Source: Actinopolymorpha rutila (lineage in GTDB: Bacteria > Actinomycetota > Actinomycetes > Propionibacteriales > Actinopolymorphaceae). From it: a stretch of DNA of 64,000 bases. A program made the translations under genes and the position numbers. The stretch is taken from contig NZ_JACBZH010000001.1 in the NCBI RefSeq assembly GCF_013407855.1, positions 3,410,001 to 3,474,000 on the forward strand. The letters run 5' to 3'. Numbering within the stretch: the stretch's first letter is position 1; the number at the start of each line of letters is the position of its first letter. The notes under the pieces are model-generated. The model had not been told where the DNA came from and ran no database searches. It saw only the letters and a list, made by a program, of their open reading frames with translations. Positions 10,535-18,497 of this stretch are shown piece after piece.

Positions 10535-10597
10535 GGGACCATCGTCAGGTCAGCGGGGACCATCGTCGGTCCGGCCGGGACCATCGCCCAGAGCGCG
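10535..10597 (+). promoter_or_regulatory. three phased 21-bp repeats with DosR-like boxes
   Basis: The 10-mer GGGACCATCG occurs at 10535, 10556 and 10577, exactly 21 bp apart, which is two helical turns. The third copy continues CCC, giving GGGACCATCGCCC, which matches the DosR-type pattern. The array ends about 60 nt before the hemerythrin-like gene. Same-face cooperative binding of DosR-like dimers is inferred. Confidence 0.65.
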
Positions 10598-10655
10598 GGC
10601 GGTTGTCCACAGCGGATCCTGAGAGAGATCTAACGGGATGCTGCTGGGAGGAAGT

Positions 10656-11165
10656 ATGGCTGAGTTGACGTGGCTACGCAGTCGACACATGGAGCTTGGT
10701 ACTGAGGTGGAGGCTCTGCAGGCGACTGCCGCCTGGATGGACGACGCCACGATGCTTGAGTTGTGGGACCGGATCACCGGTCACGTGACCTTCTTCGTGA
10801 ACGACCTGGTGCCGTACATCTCGGTCGAGGACGAGATCCTCTACCCCGCCTTGACCGTGGCCGCCGAGACCGCCACCCCGATTGACGTCCTTCGTGCCCA
10901 CCACGCCGAGATCGACCGGTTGGCCGCCGACCTGGACGATGCACGGCGCGCCCTGCCGCTCGGTGAGGACGACGCGTGGCGCCAGGTGCGAAAGGCGCTG
11001 TACGGGCTGTACGCCGTCGCCCGCCTGCACTTCACCGTCGAGGACGAGATCGTCCTACCGCTGCTGGAGGCCGACCTCGACACCCGCGACGCGGAGGAGC
11101 TCGAGGACGCGGTGCGCGCGGTGGTGCACAACACGCAGAGCACCCTGGACTTCCAGGAGGCGTGA
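10656..11165 (+). CDS. hemerythrin-like HHE cation-binding protein
   Basis: This is a 169-residue all-helical protein that probably carries a non-heme di-iron centre. The ligand pattern is visible along the chain: His in RSRHMELGTEVE, GHVTFFVNDLVPYISVEDE, RAHHAEIDRLA and RLHFTVEDEIVLPLLE. I chose the ATG at 10656 because GGGAGG precedes it by 4-5 nt; an in-frame ATG 18 nt earlier has no site. Hemerythrin-like proteins handle O2, NO or iron, which suits the surrounding redox-stress cluster. It stands directly downstream of the triple box array. Confidence 0.88.
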   Translation: MAELTWLRSRHMELGTEVEALQATAAWMDDATMLELWDRITGHVTFFVNDLVPYISVEDEILYPALTVAAETATPIDVLRAHHAEIDRLAADLDDARRALPLGEDDAWRQVRKALYGLYAVARLHFTVEDEIVLPLLEADLDTRDAEELEDAVRAVVHNTQSTLDFQEA

Positions 11166-11195
11166 GCACCCGTCGAGCCGGCCGGAGTGACCCCC

Positions 11196-11209
11196 GGGTC
11201 TTTGGCCCC
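11196..11209 (+). promoter_or_regulatory. candidate DosR/DevR box before nitroreductase gene
   Basis: GGGTCTTTGGCCCC differs from the mycobacterial DosR consensus at one conserved base. It ends 57 nt before the Acg-type gene start. A weaker site, GGGACCGGACCGG, lies at about 11233, so there may be two boxes, as in front of M. tuberculosis acg. Confidence 0.55.
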
Positions 11210-11266
11210 CGGGCGCAGGTGCCGAGGACTCTGGGACCGGACCGGCGTGGCCGTGACGCTCGAAGC

Positions 11267-12232
11267 ATGCCTCGACACCACGTTCTGACCGACCGCGAGG
11301 AGCGGTTGATCGTGGACGCCGCCGTGCGGGCACCGTCGGTCCTGAACACCCAGCCGTGGCGGTTCAGCTTCGGTGACGACCTGCTGGAGATCTGGGCGGA
11401 CCCGGCGCGCCAGCTCACCACGGCCGACCCTGCGGGCCGGTTCATGGCGATCTCGTGCGGAGCGGCTACGTACAACGCGCTCCTCGGTGTTCGTTACGTC
11501 GGGCACGAGGCGTGGGTGCAGGCCCAGCCACGGCCGCAGACACCGTTCCTCGCCTCGGTCGTGCACTTCGGTGTCCGCCGGCCGATCGCCGCCGACGACC
11601 TCGCGCGGTACGACATGATCGCCGAGCGGCACACCAACCGCGGCCCCTACCGCGACTGGCGGTTGCCGTTCTCGCTGGTGACCCGGCTGGAGGAGGCCGC
11701 GGAGGCCGAGGGCGGCTACATCCGGGTGCTCACCTCCAGCGAGGTCGAGCGGGTACGCCACCTGGTGGTCGAGGCCGAGCGGGCCCAGGAGCCCGACGAG
11801 GCCCTGGAGAAGGAGATGGAGCCCTGGATCGGCACGCGGGACAGCGCCGACGGCATCCCGGTCGGCGCGCTCGGGCCCCGGTCGGCCGACTCCCAGGCTC
11901 CGGTCCGCGACCTGGACCCCCATCGGCACGCCGGCCCCCGCGACGTGGCGATCTTCGAGCACCGGCCGACCCTCGCCGTCCTGTCCACACCCGGTGACGG
12001 CCACAAGGACTGGGTACGAGCAGGGATGGCGTTGCAGCGGGTCCTGCTCACCGCGGGCCAGCACGGCGTGGTGGCGTCCTTCCTCAACGCACCGATCGAG
12101 GAGCTCACCGAGAGGGGCCACCTGCGCAGTGCGGCGCCGGGGCTGGACCATCCGCAGATGGTGCTGCGGCTTGGGTATCCCCGTGGTGAGGCGGTACCGA
12201 CGCCGCGTCGGTCCGCCGACCAGGTGATGTGA
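11267..12232 (+). CDS. Acg-family nitroreductase-like protein
   Basis: The 321-residue protein has the family's N-terminal motif VRAPSVLNTQPWRF, the central RHTNRGPYRDWRLP and the C-terminal MVLRLGYPRG...PTPRR. M. tuberculosis Acg (Rv2032), Rv3127 and Rv3131 have the same architecture and are DosR-controlled. Structural work on Acg showed an FMN-binding nitroreductase fold with a lid over the active site and no demonstrated nitroreductase activity, so FMN sequestration is a possible role. The ATG at 11267 lacks a strong Shine-Dalgarno. This is the first of three paralogues in the cluster. Confidence 0.9.
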   Translation: MPRHHVLTDREERLIVDAAVRAPSVLNTQPWRFSFGDDLLEIWADPARQLTTADPAGRFMAISCGAATYNALLGVRYVGHEAWVQAQPRPQTPFLASVVHFGVRRPIAADDLARYDMIAERHTNRGPYRDWRLPFSLVTRLEEAAEAEGGYIRVLTSSEVERVRHLVVEAERAQEPDEALEKEMEPWIGTRDSADGIPVGALGPRSADSQAPVRDLDPHRHAGPRDVAIFEHRPTLAVLSTPGDGHKDWVRAGMALQRVLLTAGQHGVVASFLNAPIEELTERGHLRSAAPGLDHPQMVLRLGYPRGEAVPTPRRSADQVM

Positions 12233-12344
12233 GGGCGGTCCGACAGCGCGAACTGTCCGGCTGAACCGCTGGGTGATCAGCTGGGCGGCCTGCTGGGTAA
12301 CAGGTGGGCGAACCTGCGGGGCGACGGGGAACGAGGGGGAGACC

Positions 12345-12389
12345 ATGGCCGGACCGGTGTTGTCCACCCGTGACGGTGGGCGGCGATGA
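12345..12389 (+). CDS. possible 14-residue leader peptide coupled to hypF
   Basis: An ATG preceded by GAGGGGGAG opens a 14-codon frame (MAGPVLSTRDGGRR) whose TGA overlaps the hypF ATG as ATGA. The hypF start itself has no good ribosome site. The short ORF may therefore deliver ribosomes to hypF by termination-reinitiation. There is no homology evidence. Confidence 0.35.
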   Translation: MAGPVLSTRDGGRR

Positions 12390-14938
12390 GCGGGGCGGTC
12401 ACACGTCCTGTCCCCGAAAGTGAGCTACCGGCCCGGCAGGCGCAGCGTGTGCTGGTCGCGGGCTCGGTGGTGGGCGTGGGGCTGCGCCGGCACCTGAGCC
12501 TGGTCGCGGGCGAGTGCGGGCTCGACGGTACGGCGCGGACGGTGCGCGACCAGGTGGTGGTCGAGGTGGCCGGCCCACCGGCCGCGCTGGCGGAGTTCGT
12601 CCACCGGGTCAGTACGCAGGCACCGCGGCCGGCCCGGGTGAGCCTGGTGGACGTGGTGGAGCTGGAAGGAATGACGCCGCACCCGGGTACGGGCTTTCGG
12701 GTGCTGTTCGACGACGTGGACCCGCCGGTGGCGGCCGGGTCGGGCCGTGCGTCCCTCGCCGCGCACCCCGCCCGCCCGGTCCACACCCGCGCGGGTCGCG
12801 ACGACCTGCCGCCCTCGGGCGCCGAGCCGGACGGTGCGCTGCCGGCCGGGGCCGACCGGGGTGTCTGCCCGGCCTGCCTTCGGGAGCTGTTCGACCCGGC
12901 CGACCGGCGGTATCGCTACCCGTTCCTGTCCTGCCGCCACTGCGGCCCTCGGCACTCGCTCCTGGCCGAGCTGCCGCCGGACGGGATGCTCGGCGCCCTC
13001 GGCGAAGGACCTGAGGACCGGGCGAGCACCGCCCTGGCCGGGTTCGCGTTGTGTGCCGCCTGCGCTGCCGAACGCGACGACCCGGCCGGCCGGCGCCACC
13101 ACGCGCCGGCGCTGGCCTGTCCCGAGTGCGGTCCGCACCTCACCTGGCGTACCGCCCAGGCCGGCGGCGACGGCAGAGGGTGGGGCGACGGCGGCGGCCG
13201 GCTCTGGGCCGGCGCCGCCTCGGGTGATCGCCTTTCCGACGCCGACGCGCTGGCAGCCGCCGCGGAGATGGTGGCGGCCGGCGGCGTCGTCGCGGTGAAG
13301 GGTCCCGGCGGCTACCAACTGGTCTGTGACGCGACGGCTCCCCGGGCGGTGGCCCGGCTGCGCGCGCGGACGCACCGGTGGACCCGCCCGCTCACGGTGC
13401 TGGCCCCGGACCTGTCGGTGGCCAGGGCGGTCGCCGACCTGGGAACCACCGAGATCGACCTGCTGGTGTCGCCGTCCCGGCCAGTGGTGCTCGCCCCGCT
13501 GCGGCGCAGCCGGCTGCCGATCGCCGCCGGGGTCAGCGTGGGCTCGGACCACGTGGGGCTGGCCCTTTCCGCCACGCCGCTGCAGGCCCTGCTCGTGCAC
13601 GACCTGGACCGTCCGCTGGCGGTGACCGGCGCGCACCCCGCCGAGGAGCCGGTGGTGGCCGACGACGCCGACGCCCCGGCCCGGCTGGCCGGGCTGGCCG
13701 ACGGGTTCCTCGGGCACGACCTGCCGATCCGCACCCGGGCCAGGGACTCCGTTTACTGGGTCGTGCGCGGACGCCCGGCGGTCCTGCGCCGCGGCCGGGG
13801 GCTCGTACCCGCCGCGGTGCCGCTGCCGGTGCCGGCCCGTCAACCTGTGCTTGCGGTCGGCGTGCAGCTGTCCCACACCTGCACGCTGGCAGGGGATTCG
13901 CGGGCGTACGTCGGTGAACAGCTCGGCGACCTGACCAGTCCGGCGAAGCTGGACGCGTTCGAACGCGAGCTTGGCCGGCTCGTCCCTCTGGTCGGCGGCA
14001 CCCCAGCGATCGTGGCGCACGACCTGCATCCGGGTTACCTCGCCAGCCAGTACGCCAGGCGCTGGCCGCAGGACCGGCGGATCGCCGTACAGCACCACCA
14101 CGCGCACGTCGCGGCCTGTGCGGCCGAGCACGGGGTGACCGGGACCTTCCTCGGCGTCGCCTACGACGGCCCGGGACTCGGGGACGACGGCACGCTGTGG
14201 GGCGGTGAGATCCTGGTCGCCGACCTGCGCGGCTACCGCCGGGCCGGGCGGTTCGGTCGCGCGCCCCTTCCCGGAGGTGAGCTGGCTGCCCGCAGCCCCA
14301 TTCGTACCGCACTGGGTTATCTCCTCGCCGGCGAACGCCTCGGCGGCGCACCGATCGACCCGGACCTGATCGGCGCCCGCACCGAACGGCTGTCCGCGCG
14401 CGAGCTGGAGACCGTACGCCGGATGGTCACCGGCGGGGTGAACAGCCCGCCGGCGTCCAGTGCCGCCCGCCTGGTGGACGCGGTGGCCGGCCTGCTGGGA
14501 CTGCGGGAGGACGCGGCGTACGAAGGCGAGGCCGCGACCGTGCTGGAGACCGCGGCCCGGGGCCGGCGGGAGGAGGAGCTGCCGTGGCGGATCGTCACCG
14601 CCGACGGTGTGCGGGTGTACGACCCGGGGGTGACCCTGGCGGCGGTGCTGTCGGGGATGGCCGACGGCGTGTCCGTCGGCCGGCTCGCCGCGGCGTTCCA
14701 CGCCACGCTGGTCGCGGTGACCGTCGCCCTGTGCGTGGACGCGGGACGGGAGGCCGGGGTGCGGACGGTGTGCCTGGCCGGCAGCACCTTCACCAACCGG
14801 CTGCTCACCGGCGGCGTCGTGGACGCCCTGGGCCGCGAGGGCTTCGAGGTCCTCGTGCCCGAGCAGGTGCCCACCGACGACAGCGGGGTGAGCTACGGCC
14901 AGGCCGCGGTCGCGGCGGCGCGGCTGGCCGCCGGTTGA
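12386..14938 (+). CDS. hypF: carbamoyltransferase HypF-like protein
   Basis: HypF makes the thiocarbamate on HypE that becomes the cyanide ligands of [NiFe]-hydrogenases. The 850-residue product has the full architecture. An acylphosphatase domain (about 20-105) has GSVVGVGLRRH, with the catalytic Arg kept but TARTVRD where the catalytic Asn is usual. Zinc-finger pairs follow (CPACLRE...CRHC and CAACAAE...CPEC, about 150-255), then a YrdC domain (about 285-470) and a Kae1-like C-terminus with QHHHAHVAAC and YDGPGLGDDGTLWGGE. No other hyp genes or hydrogenase subunits are in the window, so it either serves a distant hydrogenase or has another carbamoylation role. Its position among dormancy-type genes fits hydrogen use under hypoxia. 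Confidence 0.88.
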   Translation: MSGAVTRPVPESELPARQAQRVLVAGSVVGVGLRRHLSLVAGECGLDGTARTVRDQVVVEVAGPPAALAEFVHRVSTQAPRPARVSLVDVVELEGMTPHPGTGFRVLFDDVDPPVAAGSGRASLAAHPARPVHTRAGRDDLPPSGAEPDGALPAGADRGVCPACLRELFDPADRRYRYPFLSCRHCGPRHSLLAELPPDGMLGALGEGPEDRASTALAGFALCAACAAERDDPAGRRHHAPALACPECGPHLTWRTAQAGGDGRGWGDGGGRLWAGAASGDRLSDADALAAAAEMVAAGGVVAVKGPGGYQLVCDATAPRAVARLRARTHRWTRPLTVLAPDLSVARAVADLGTTEIDLLVSPSRPVVLAPLRRSRLPIAAGVSVGSDHVGLALSATPLQALLVHDLDRPLAVTGAHPAEEPVVADDADAPARLAGLADGFLGHDLPIRTRARDSVYWVVRGRPAVLRRGRGLVPAAVPLPVPARQPVLAVGVQLSHTCTLAGDSRAYVGEQLGDLTSPAKLDAFERELGRLVPLVGGTPAIVAHDLHPGYLASQYARRWPQDRRIAVQHHHAHVAACAAEHGVTGTFLGVAYDGPGLGDDGTLWGGEILVADLRGYRRAGRFGRAPLPGGELAARSPIRTALGYLLAGERLGGAPIDPDLIGARTERLSARELETVRRMVTGGVNSPPASSAARLVDAVAGLLGLREDAAYEGEAATVLETAARGRREEELPWRIVTADGVRVYDPGVTLAAVLSGMADGVSVGRLAAAFHATLVAVTVALCVDAGREAGVRTVCLAGSTFTNRLLTGGVVDALGREGFEVLVPEQVPTDDSGVSYGQAAVAAARLAAG

Positions 14939-15012
14939 CCGAGCCGGGTGACCGGATCGAGTGACCGATTTACCGGACATCGGGACCGTTCGGGCGAAGG
15001 ACCCACACTCCC

Positions 15013-15026
15013 GGGTCGGTCGACCC
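15013..15026 (+). promoter_or_regulatory. perfect palindromic box before hsp20
   Basis: GGGTCGGTCGACCC has 6-bp inverted arms around a 2-bp centre, with the overall GGG-n8-CCC geometry of DosR sites. It ends 56 nt before the hsp20 start. A second related half-site, GGGACCGTTCGGGC, lies at 14982-14995. In mycobacteria hspX is a main DosR target. Confidence 0.5.
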
Positions 15027-15082
15027 TGCTGAGCGCGGCGCTCCCGGTGATGGGCTGAGGTACGACTGAGGAGGCGATCGGT

Positions 15083-15529
15083 ATGGCAGGCGGCACACCC
15101 GAGGTCCGGCGCGAACGCCGTTCGCTGCCAGACCTGCTCGACTGGGCGGAGAACCTCCCCGAATCGCTGACCTGGACCAACTGGCCGGCACCCGCGGGGA
15201 TGCGGGGCATCCGCGTGGAGGAGTTCCTGGACGAGGACGGCACCTTCGTCGCTCGCGCGGAGCTCCCCGGGATGGACCCCGAGAAGGACATCGACCTCGA
15301 GATCGACAACGGCATGCTGGTGATCCGCGCCGAGCGCCAGGAGGAGAAGCGCGAGCGCGGCCGCACCGAGTTCCGCTACGGGAAGTTCACCCGCCGGCTG
15401 GCCCTGCCCGAGGGCGCCGACGAGTCCGAGGTCAGTGCGCGCTACACCGACGGCATCCTCGAGGTCCGGATGCCGGTGAGCGAGAAACGCCCGGAGGCGC
15501 GCGCGATTCCGGTGCAGCGCACCGGCTGA
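15083..15529 (+). CDS. Hsp20/alpha-crystallin small heat-shock protein
   Basis: This is an ATP-independent holdase chaperone of 148 residues. A short N-terminal arm (about 1-45) precedes the alpha-crystallin domain (VEEFLDEDGTFVARAELPGM to YTDGILEVRMP). The conserved ELPGMDPEKDIDLEID and GILEV elements are intact, and a brief C-terminal extension contains the A-I-P motif for oligomer contacts (RAIPVQ). GAGG precedes the ATG at 15083. It is the counterpart of M. tuberculosis HspX/Acr. DosR-like boxes lie upstream and a strong terminator follows. Confidence 0.93.
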   Translation: MAGGTPEVRRERRSLPDLLDWAENLPESLTWTNWPAPAGMRGIRVEEFLDEDGTFVARAELPGMDPEKDIDLEIDNGMLVIRAERQEEKRERGRTEFRYGKFTRRLALPEGADESEVSARYTDGILEVRMPVSEKRPEARAIPVQRTG

Positions 15530-15545
15530 GGGGGAATGGGGGGAC

Positions 15546-15607
15546 CCGCATCGGCTCCGGGGGGCGTCCGATGCGGCAGGTGCGGCCCGCGCGCACGGGC
15601 CGCACCT
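15546..15607 (+). terminator. tandem hairpin terminator after hsp20
   Basis: Two stem-loops lie back to back. The first (15546-15576) pairs CCGCATCGG with CCGATGCGG. The second (15578-15607) pairs AGGTGCGGCCC with GGGCCGCACCT over an 8-nt loop and is followed by the pyrimidine-rich GTTCCTCTC. Confidence 0.8.
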
Positions 15608-15688
15608 GTTCCTCTCGGGCCCTTTTCCGGGCTCTTCGTCTCGGGCTCCGATCGATCGGTCCCTCTCCTTGCGCGGAGGAGGTGAGCG

Positions 15689-16159
15689 GTGGGCCGGCGG
15701 GAGCTGGAGGAGTTGGCAGCCCACCCCTTTCTGGCCGGACTGCCGCGGGCCTTCGTCGCCCAGCTGGGCGAGCACGCGCGCACGGTCACGCTGCCGGGGT
15801 CGGCCAGGCTGTTCGACGAGGGCGCGGCCGCGGACCGCTTCTGGTTGCTGTGGGACGGCCAGGTGATGCTGGACCTGCACGTGCCCGGACGCGGCACGCT
15901 GCTGGTGGAGACGCTCGGCCACAGCGACGTACTCGGCTGGTCCTGGCTGTTCCCGCCGTACCGCTGGCGTTTCGGCGCCGCTGCGGCCGTGCCCACACCG
16001 GCGGTCGAGATCGACGCCGAGCCCCTGCGTGGGCTGGTGCGCGAAGACGCGGAGTTCGGCCGGGCGATGTACCAGCGGTTCGCCGAGGTGGCGGTCGACC
16101 GGCTGCAGGCGACCCGGTTGCGGCTGCTGAACGCGTACGCCATGCCCGGGGAGGGCTGA
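15689..16159 (+). CDS. cyclic-nucleotide-binding-domain protein without DNA-binding domain
   Basis: The 156-residue product is essentially one Crp/cNMP beta-roll: [20 protein letters not shown], then [20 protein letters not shown], and a C-terminal helix [18 protein letters not shown]. Crp/FNR regulators would continue with a helix-turn-helix, which is absent. It may act as a nucleotide or redox sensor by protein contact, or be a truncated regulator. The GTG start at 15689 follows GGAGGAGGTGA. It sits between hsp20 and the DUF1876 gene. Confidence 0.82.
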   Translation: MGRRELEELAAHPFLAGLPRAFVAQLGEHARTVTLPGSARLFDEGAAADRFWLLWDGQVMLDLHVPGRGTLLVETLGHSDVLGWSWLFPPYRWRFGAAAAVPTPAVEIDAEPLRGLVREDAEFGRAMYQRFAEVAVDRLQATRLRLLNAYAMPGEG

Positions 16160-16256
16160 CCGTGACCAATGGGTCGGACCGTACGGCCGAACGCCCCTGT
16201 CCGGCTCGCACCGGGCCGGGCTGGACTGCGAGGGAAGAGGGCGACAGGAGACCACG

Positions 16257-16532
16257 ATGACCGACACCGCACAAGTCACCAAGCACTGGAACGTCGACAT
16301 CTTCATCGACGAGCACGACGGCCAGACCCGCGCGGAGGCCCGGCTGGTCTCCGGTGACCGGACGCACCTGTCCGGCGCCGGCCGTGCCCGCCGGAATCCG
16401 GCCGACCCGAGCGTGCCGGAGATCGGCGACGAGCTGGCGGTCGCCCGCGCGCTGTCCGAGCTCGCCCACCGGCTGCTGCACGCCGCTGCCGACGACATCG
16501 AGGGCGTAACCGCTCGCCCGGCAGACCGCTGA
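16257..16532 (+). CDS. DUF1876 (Rv1738-like) small protein
   Basis: The 91-residue product has the DUF1876 layout: [20 protein letters not shown], then [20 protein letters not shown] and [15 protein letters not shown]. tuberculosis Rv1738 is one of the most strongly DosR-induced genes, and its structure resembles ribosome hibernation factors. A ribosome-silencing role in non-growing cells is therefore plausible but inferred. AGGAGA lies before the ATG. Together with Hsp20 it strengthens the dormancy reading of this locus. Confidence 0.88.
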   Translation: MTDTAQVTKHWNVDIFIDEHDGQTRAEARLVSGDRTHLSGAGRARRNPADPSVPEIGDELAVARALSELAHRLLHAAADDIEGVTARPADR

Positions 16533-16581
16533 ACCAGCCTGGCGCGGCGCGGTCGGACGACCCGCCCTGCCGGGCAGTCGG

Positions 16582-17511
16582 CTACCCGGCGGCGACTGCC
16601 TTCCAGGCGGGAGCGGACTGGGTCGCGAAGACGATGATGTTGTCCCGGTAGGACGTCTTCTTCGACCACGGACCGCCGCAGGTGACCAGGCGCAGCGTCG
16701 ACTTGTTCGAGCTGCCGTACACGAGGTCGGTCGGGAACTTCGCCTTCGGGTACGCCTTCACCCCGTCGACGCGGTACGGCACTGTCAACCCGTCCTTGCG
16801 GACGATGCTGAGCTTGTCGCCCGGCCGGAGCTCACCGAGCCGGAAGAAGACCGCGCGGCCGATCTTCACCGAGTCGACGTGCCCGACGATCACCGTGTTG
16901 CCGATCTCACCAGGACTGGGCCCGAACTTGTACCACCCCGCGAGGTTGGCGCGATCGGGTGTCGGCACCTGGATGGTGTTGTCCTTGTTCAGTCCCAGCT
17001 GCATGAGCTTGGTGGCCACGCCGATGCGCGGGATGGACAGGCTCTTCGGGATCGAGGGCGGCAGCCCGGTCGGGGTGGGTATGGGCGCTGCGGTGGGCAT
17101 GGGCGCCGCGGTGGGCATGGGCGCCATGGTAGGCATGGGCGTCACGGTCGGCATGGGCGCCGCAGTGGGAGTCCCCGGGGCGGGTGGTGTCACCGTCCCA
17201 CCGGGGGTGGCACCATCCGTCGGCACTGGCGGCCTGGCCGCCGAGGTGCTCGTCGGTGTGGGGGCCGTCGGCGAAGCGGTCGGTGCCGACGTGGGAGTCC
17301 CCGTGGTCGCCGGGGTCGGGGTGGCGAGGAACGCCGGTGCGGCGTCGCCCGCGGGCATCGGCGGCCGCTCCGCGGGCATGTTGAACGCCATGACCAGCAT
17401 GGTCGCGCCGGCGAGTGCGAGCAGGGTGACGAGGCCGAAGCCGACGGCTCGGCGCACTTTCCCGCGCCGGCTGACGGCCCCGCTCGTCTCCGGGTCAGAT
17501 CTGCGCCCCAT
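16582..17511 (-). CDS. class F-type sortase with Pro/Thr/Met repeat linker
   Basis: This is a membrane-anchored transpeptidase-like enzyme of 309 residues. It has a short cytoplasmic N-terminus, one transmembrane segment (GFGLVTLLALAGATMLVMAF), a long Pro/Thr/Ala/Met linker and a sortase domain. The catalytic set is present: His in VIVGHVDS, Cys in LRLVTCGGPW and Arg in YRDNIIVFA. Spacing and motifs fit the actinobacterial class F group, whose substrates are mostly unknown. I chose the ATG at 17511 because upstream frame sequence is not protein-like. No LPxTG-type substrate is encoded nearby. The neighbouring two-TM protein at 17760 is a possible partner by position only. Confidence 0.88.
   Translation of the reverse strand: MGRRSDPETSGAVSRRGKVRRAVGFGLVTLLALAGATMLVMAFNMPAERPPMPAGDAAPAFLATPTPATTGTPTSAPTASPTAPTPTSTSAARPPVPTDGATPGGTVTPPAPGTPTAAPMPTVTPMPTMAPMPTAAPMPTAAPIPTPTGLPPSIPKSLSIPRIGVATKLMQLGLNKDNTIQVPTPDRANLAGWYKFGPSPGEIGNTVIVGHVDSVKIGRAVFFRLGELRPGDKLSIVRKDGLTVPYRVDGVKAYPKAKFPTDLVYGSSNKSTLRLVTCGGPWSKKTSYRDNIIVFATQSAPAWKAVAAG
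17075..17164 (-). repeat. five 18-bp tandem repeats in sortase linker
   Basis: Five near-identical 18-bp units (plus strand GTGGGCATGGGCGCCGCG and variants) encode a six-residue Ala-Pro-Met-Pro-Thr-x repeat between the membrane anchor and the catalytic domain. Copy number could vary between strains and change how far the enzyme reaches through the cell wall. Confidence 0.9.
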
Positions 17512-17759
17512 CGAAGGCGACCTTTCCGAGGTATTTCTTCGACACCTTGTGTCACTCCCTTTGGTTGCCCTTACAGGCCGATCTCGGCTTTCGCCGACCT
17601 GAAGAAAGATCCCCGCGGTTCGTCCCCCGACAAACTGAATTCGGATTGAAAAGGAACCCTCCCGAGGCCCCTGTCCCGGTCGATAGCGTGGATCCATGTT
17701 CGTACGCAATTTTCACGGACACTAAGGCTGTTTTCGGCGGCGTTGTGAGGATCGGGTTT

Positions 17760-18479
17760 GTGGGAACCTCGGCAACGAGTGTCCGGGACCGGGGTCGCGC
17801 CCGGTGTGCGGTTCCGGCCGGACTCGCCCTGGTCGCCGGGATCGCGCTGGCACTGACCGGCCTGGTGGCGGCCTCGGGTGAACTCGCGCACCGGACCGGC
17901 TCGCCGACGGCCCGGGCGGGTATCCGTCTCGCGGTGCCCTCGACGGCGCTGGTCGCCGGCCAGCCGGAACTGCGAAGGCAACCAGCCCTCCTGGACCGGC
18001 TCACCTTCCGGCGCCCCGGCGCGGTGAGGGTCACCGCCGCCCGGGTGGACGGCGAACCGGTGTTCCTCGGGATCGCCAGGTCGGCCGACCTGGCGACGTA
18101 CCTACGGGGGACAGGGCTCGCCCACGCCGACTTCCGGGCGTCGCAGGTCGGGGTACGGTACGCACCCGTGGCCGCCGGTCGCCAGGTGAGAAGCCCAGTC
18201 CAGGAAGGGGTCTGGGCCGCATGGTCGGTCGGGCCTGGTGCCCGGACCCTCACCTGGCCGCTGCGCCGCGGCGGCTGGGAACTGGTGGTGATGAACGCCG
18301 ACGGCGGCCGGGGTGTCGACGTCCGGCTTTCCGTCGGTACGCCGTCGTGGCCGCGCTGGCCGGTGTCCGCCGCCTTACTGTCCGGCGGCGTGCTGCTCGT
18401 GGCGGTGGGCCTGACCGTTCTCCACCGTGCTCCGCCGGGCCGGCGTCACCCGTACGACGTCACCGGCCACGTCCGTTGA
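17760..18479 (+). CDS. putative membrane-anchored protein with extracytoplasmic domain
   Basis: This product of about 239 residues has an N-terminal hydrophobic segment (GLALVAGIALALTGLVAASG), an extracytoplasmic domain of about 150 residues and a C-terminal hydrophobic segment (PVSAALLSGGVLLVAVGLTV). The middle contains WAAWSVGPGARTLTWPLRRG and WELVVMNADGGRGVDVRLSV. These resemble a beta-sandwich found beside small membrane proteins in actinobacteria, but I cannot assign a family. GTG at 17760 has GTGAGG 9 nt upstream; GTG at 17745 is an alternative. It is divergent from the sortase gene and 18 nt before the DUF4389 gene, so it probably forms an operon with the latter. Confidence 0.7.
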   Translation: MGTSATSVRDRGRARCAVPAGLALVAGIALALTGLVAASGELAHRTGSPTARAGIRLAVPSTALVAGQPELRRQPALLDRLTFRRPGAVRVTAARVDGEPVFLGIARSADLATYLRGTGLAHADFRASQVGVRYAPVAAGRQVRSPVQEGVWAAWSVGPGARTLTWPLRRGGWELVVMNADGGRGVDVRLSVGTPSWPRWPVSAALLSGGVLLVAVGLTVLHRAPPGRRHPYDVTGHVR

Positions 18480-18497
18480 CCAGGAGGGACTTGCGCA

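Noticed and set aside
16160..16256. CGGACCGTACGGCC upstream of the DUF1876 gene as a DosR-like box
   Set aside because: The outer GGG/CCC positions are not kept and the palindrome is off-centre; too weak to list as a site.
12425..16669. Very long minus-strand open frame (1414 codons) opposite hypF, hsp20 and following genes
   Set aside because: It is a shadow of high-GC codon use: composition is Arg/Gly/Pro/His-rich, there are no domains, and several well-supported genes lie on the other strand.
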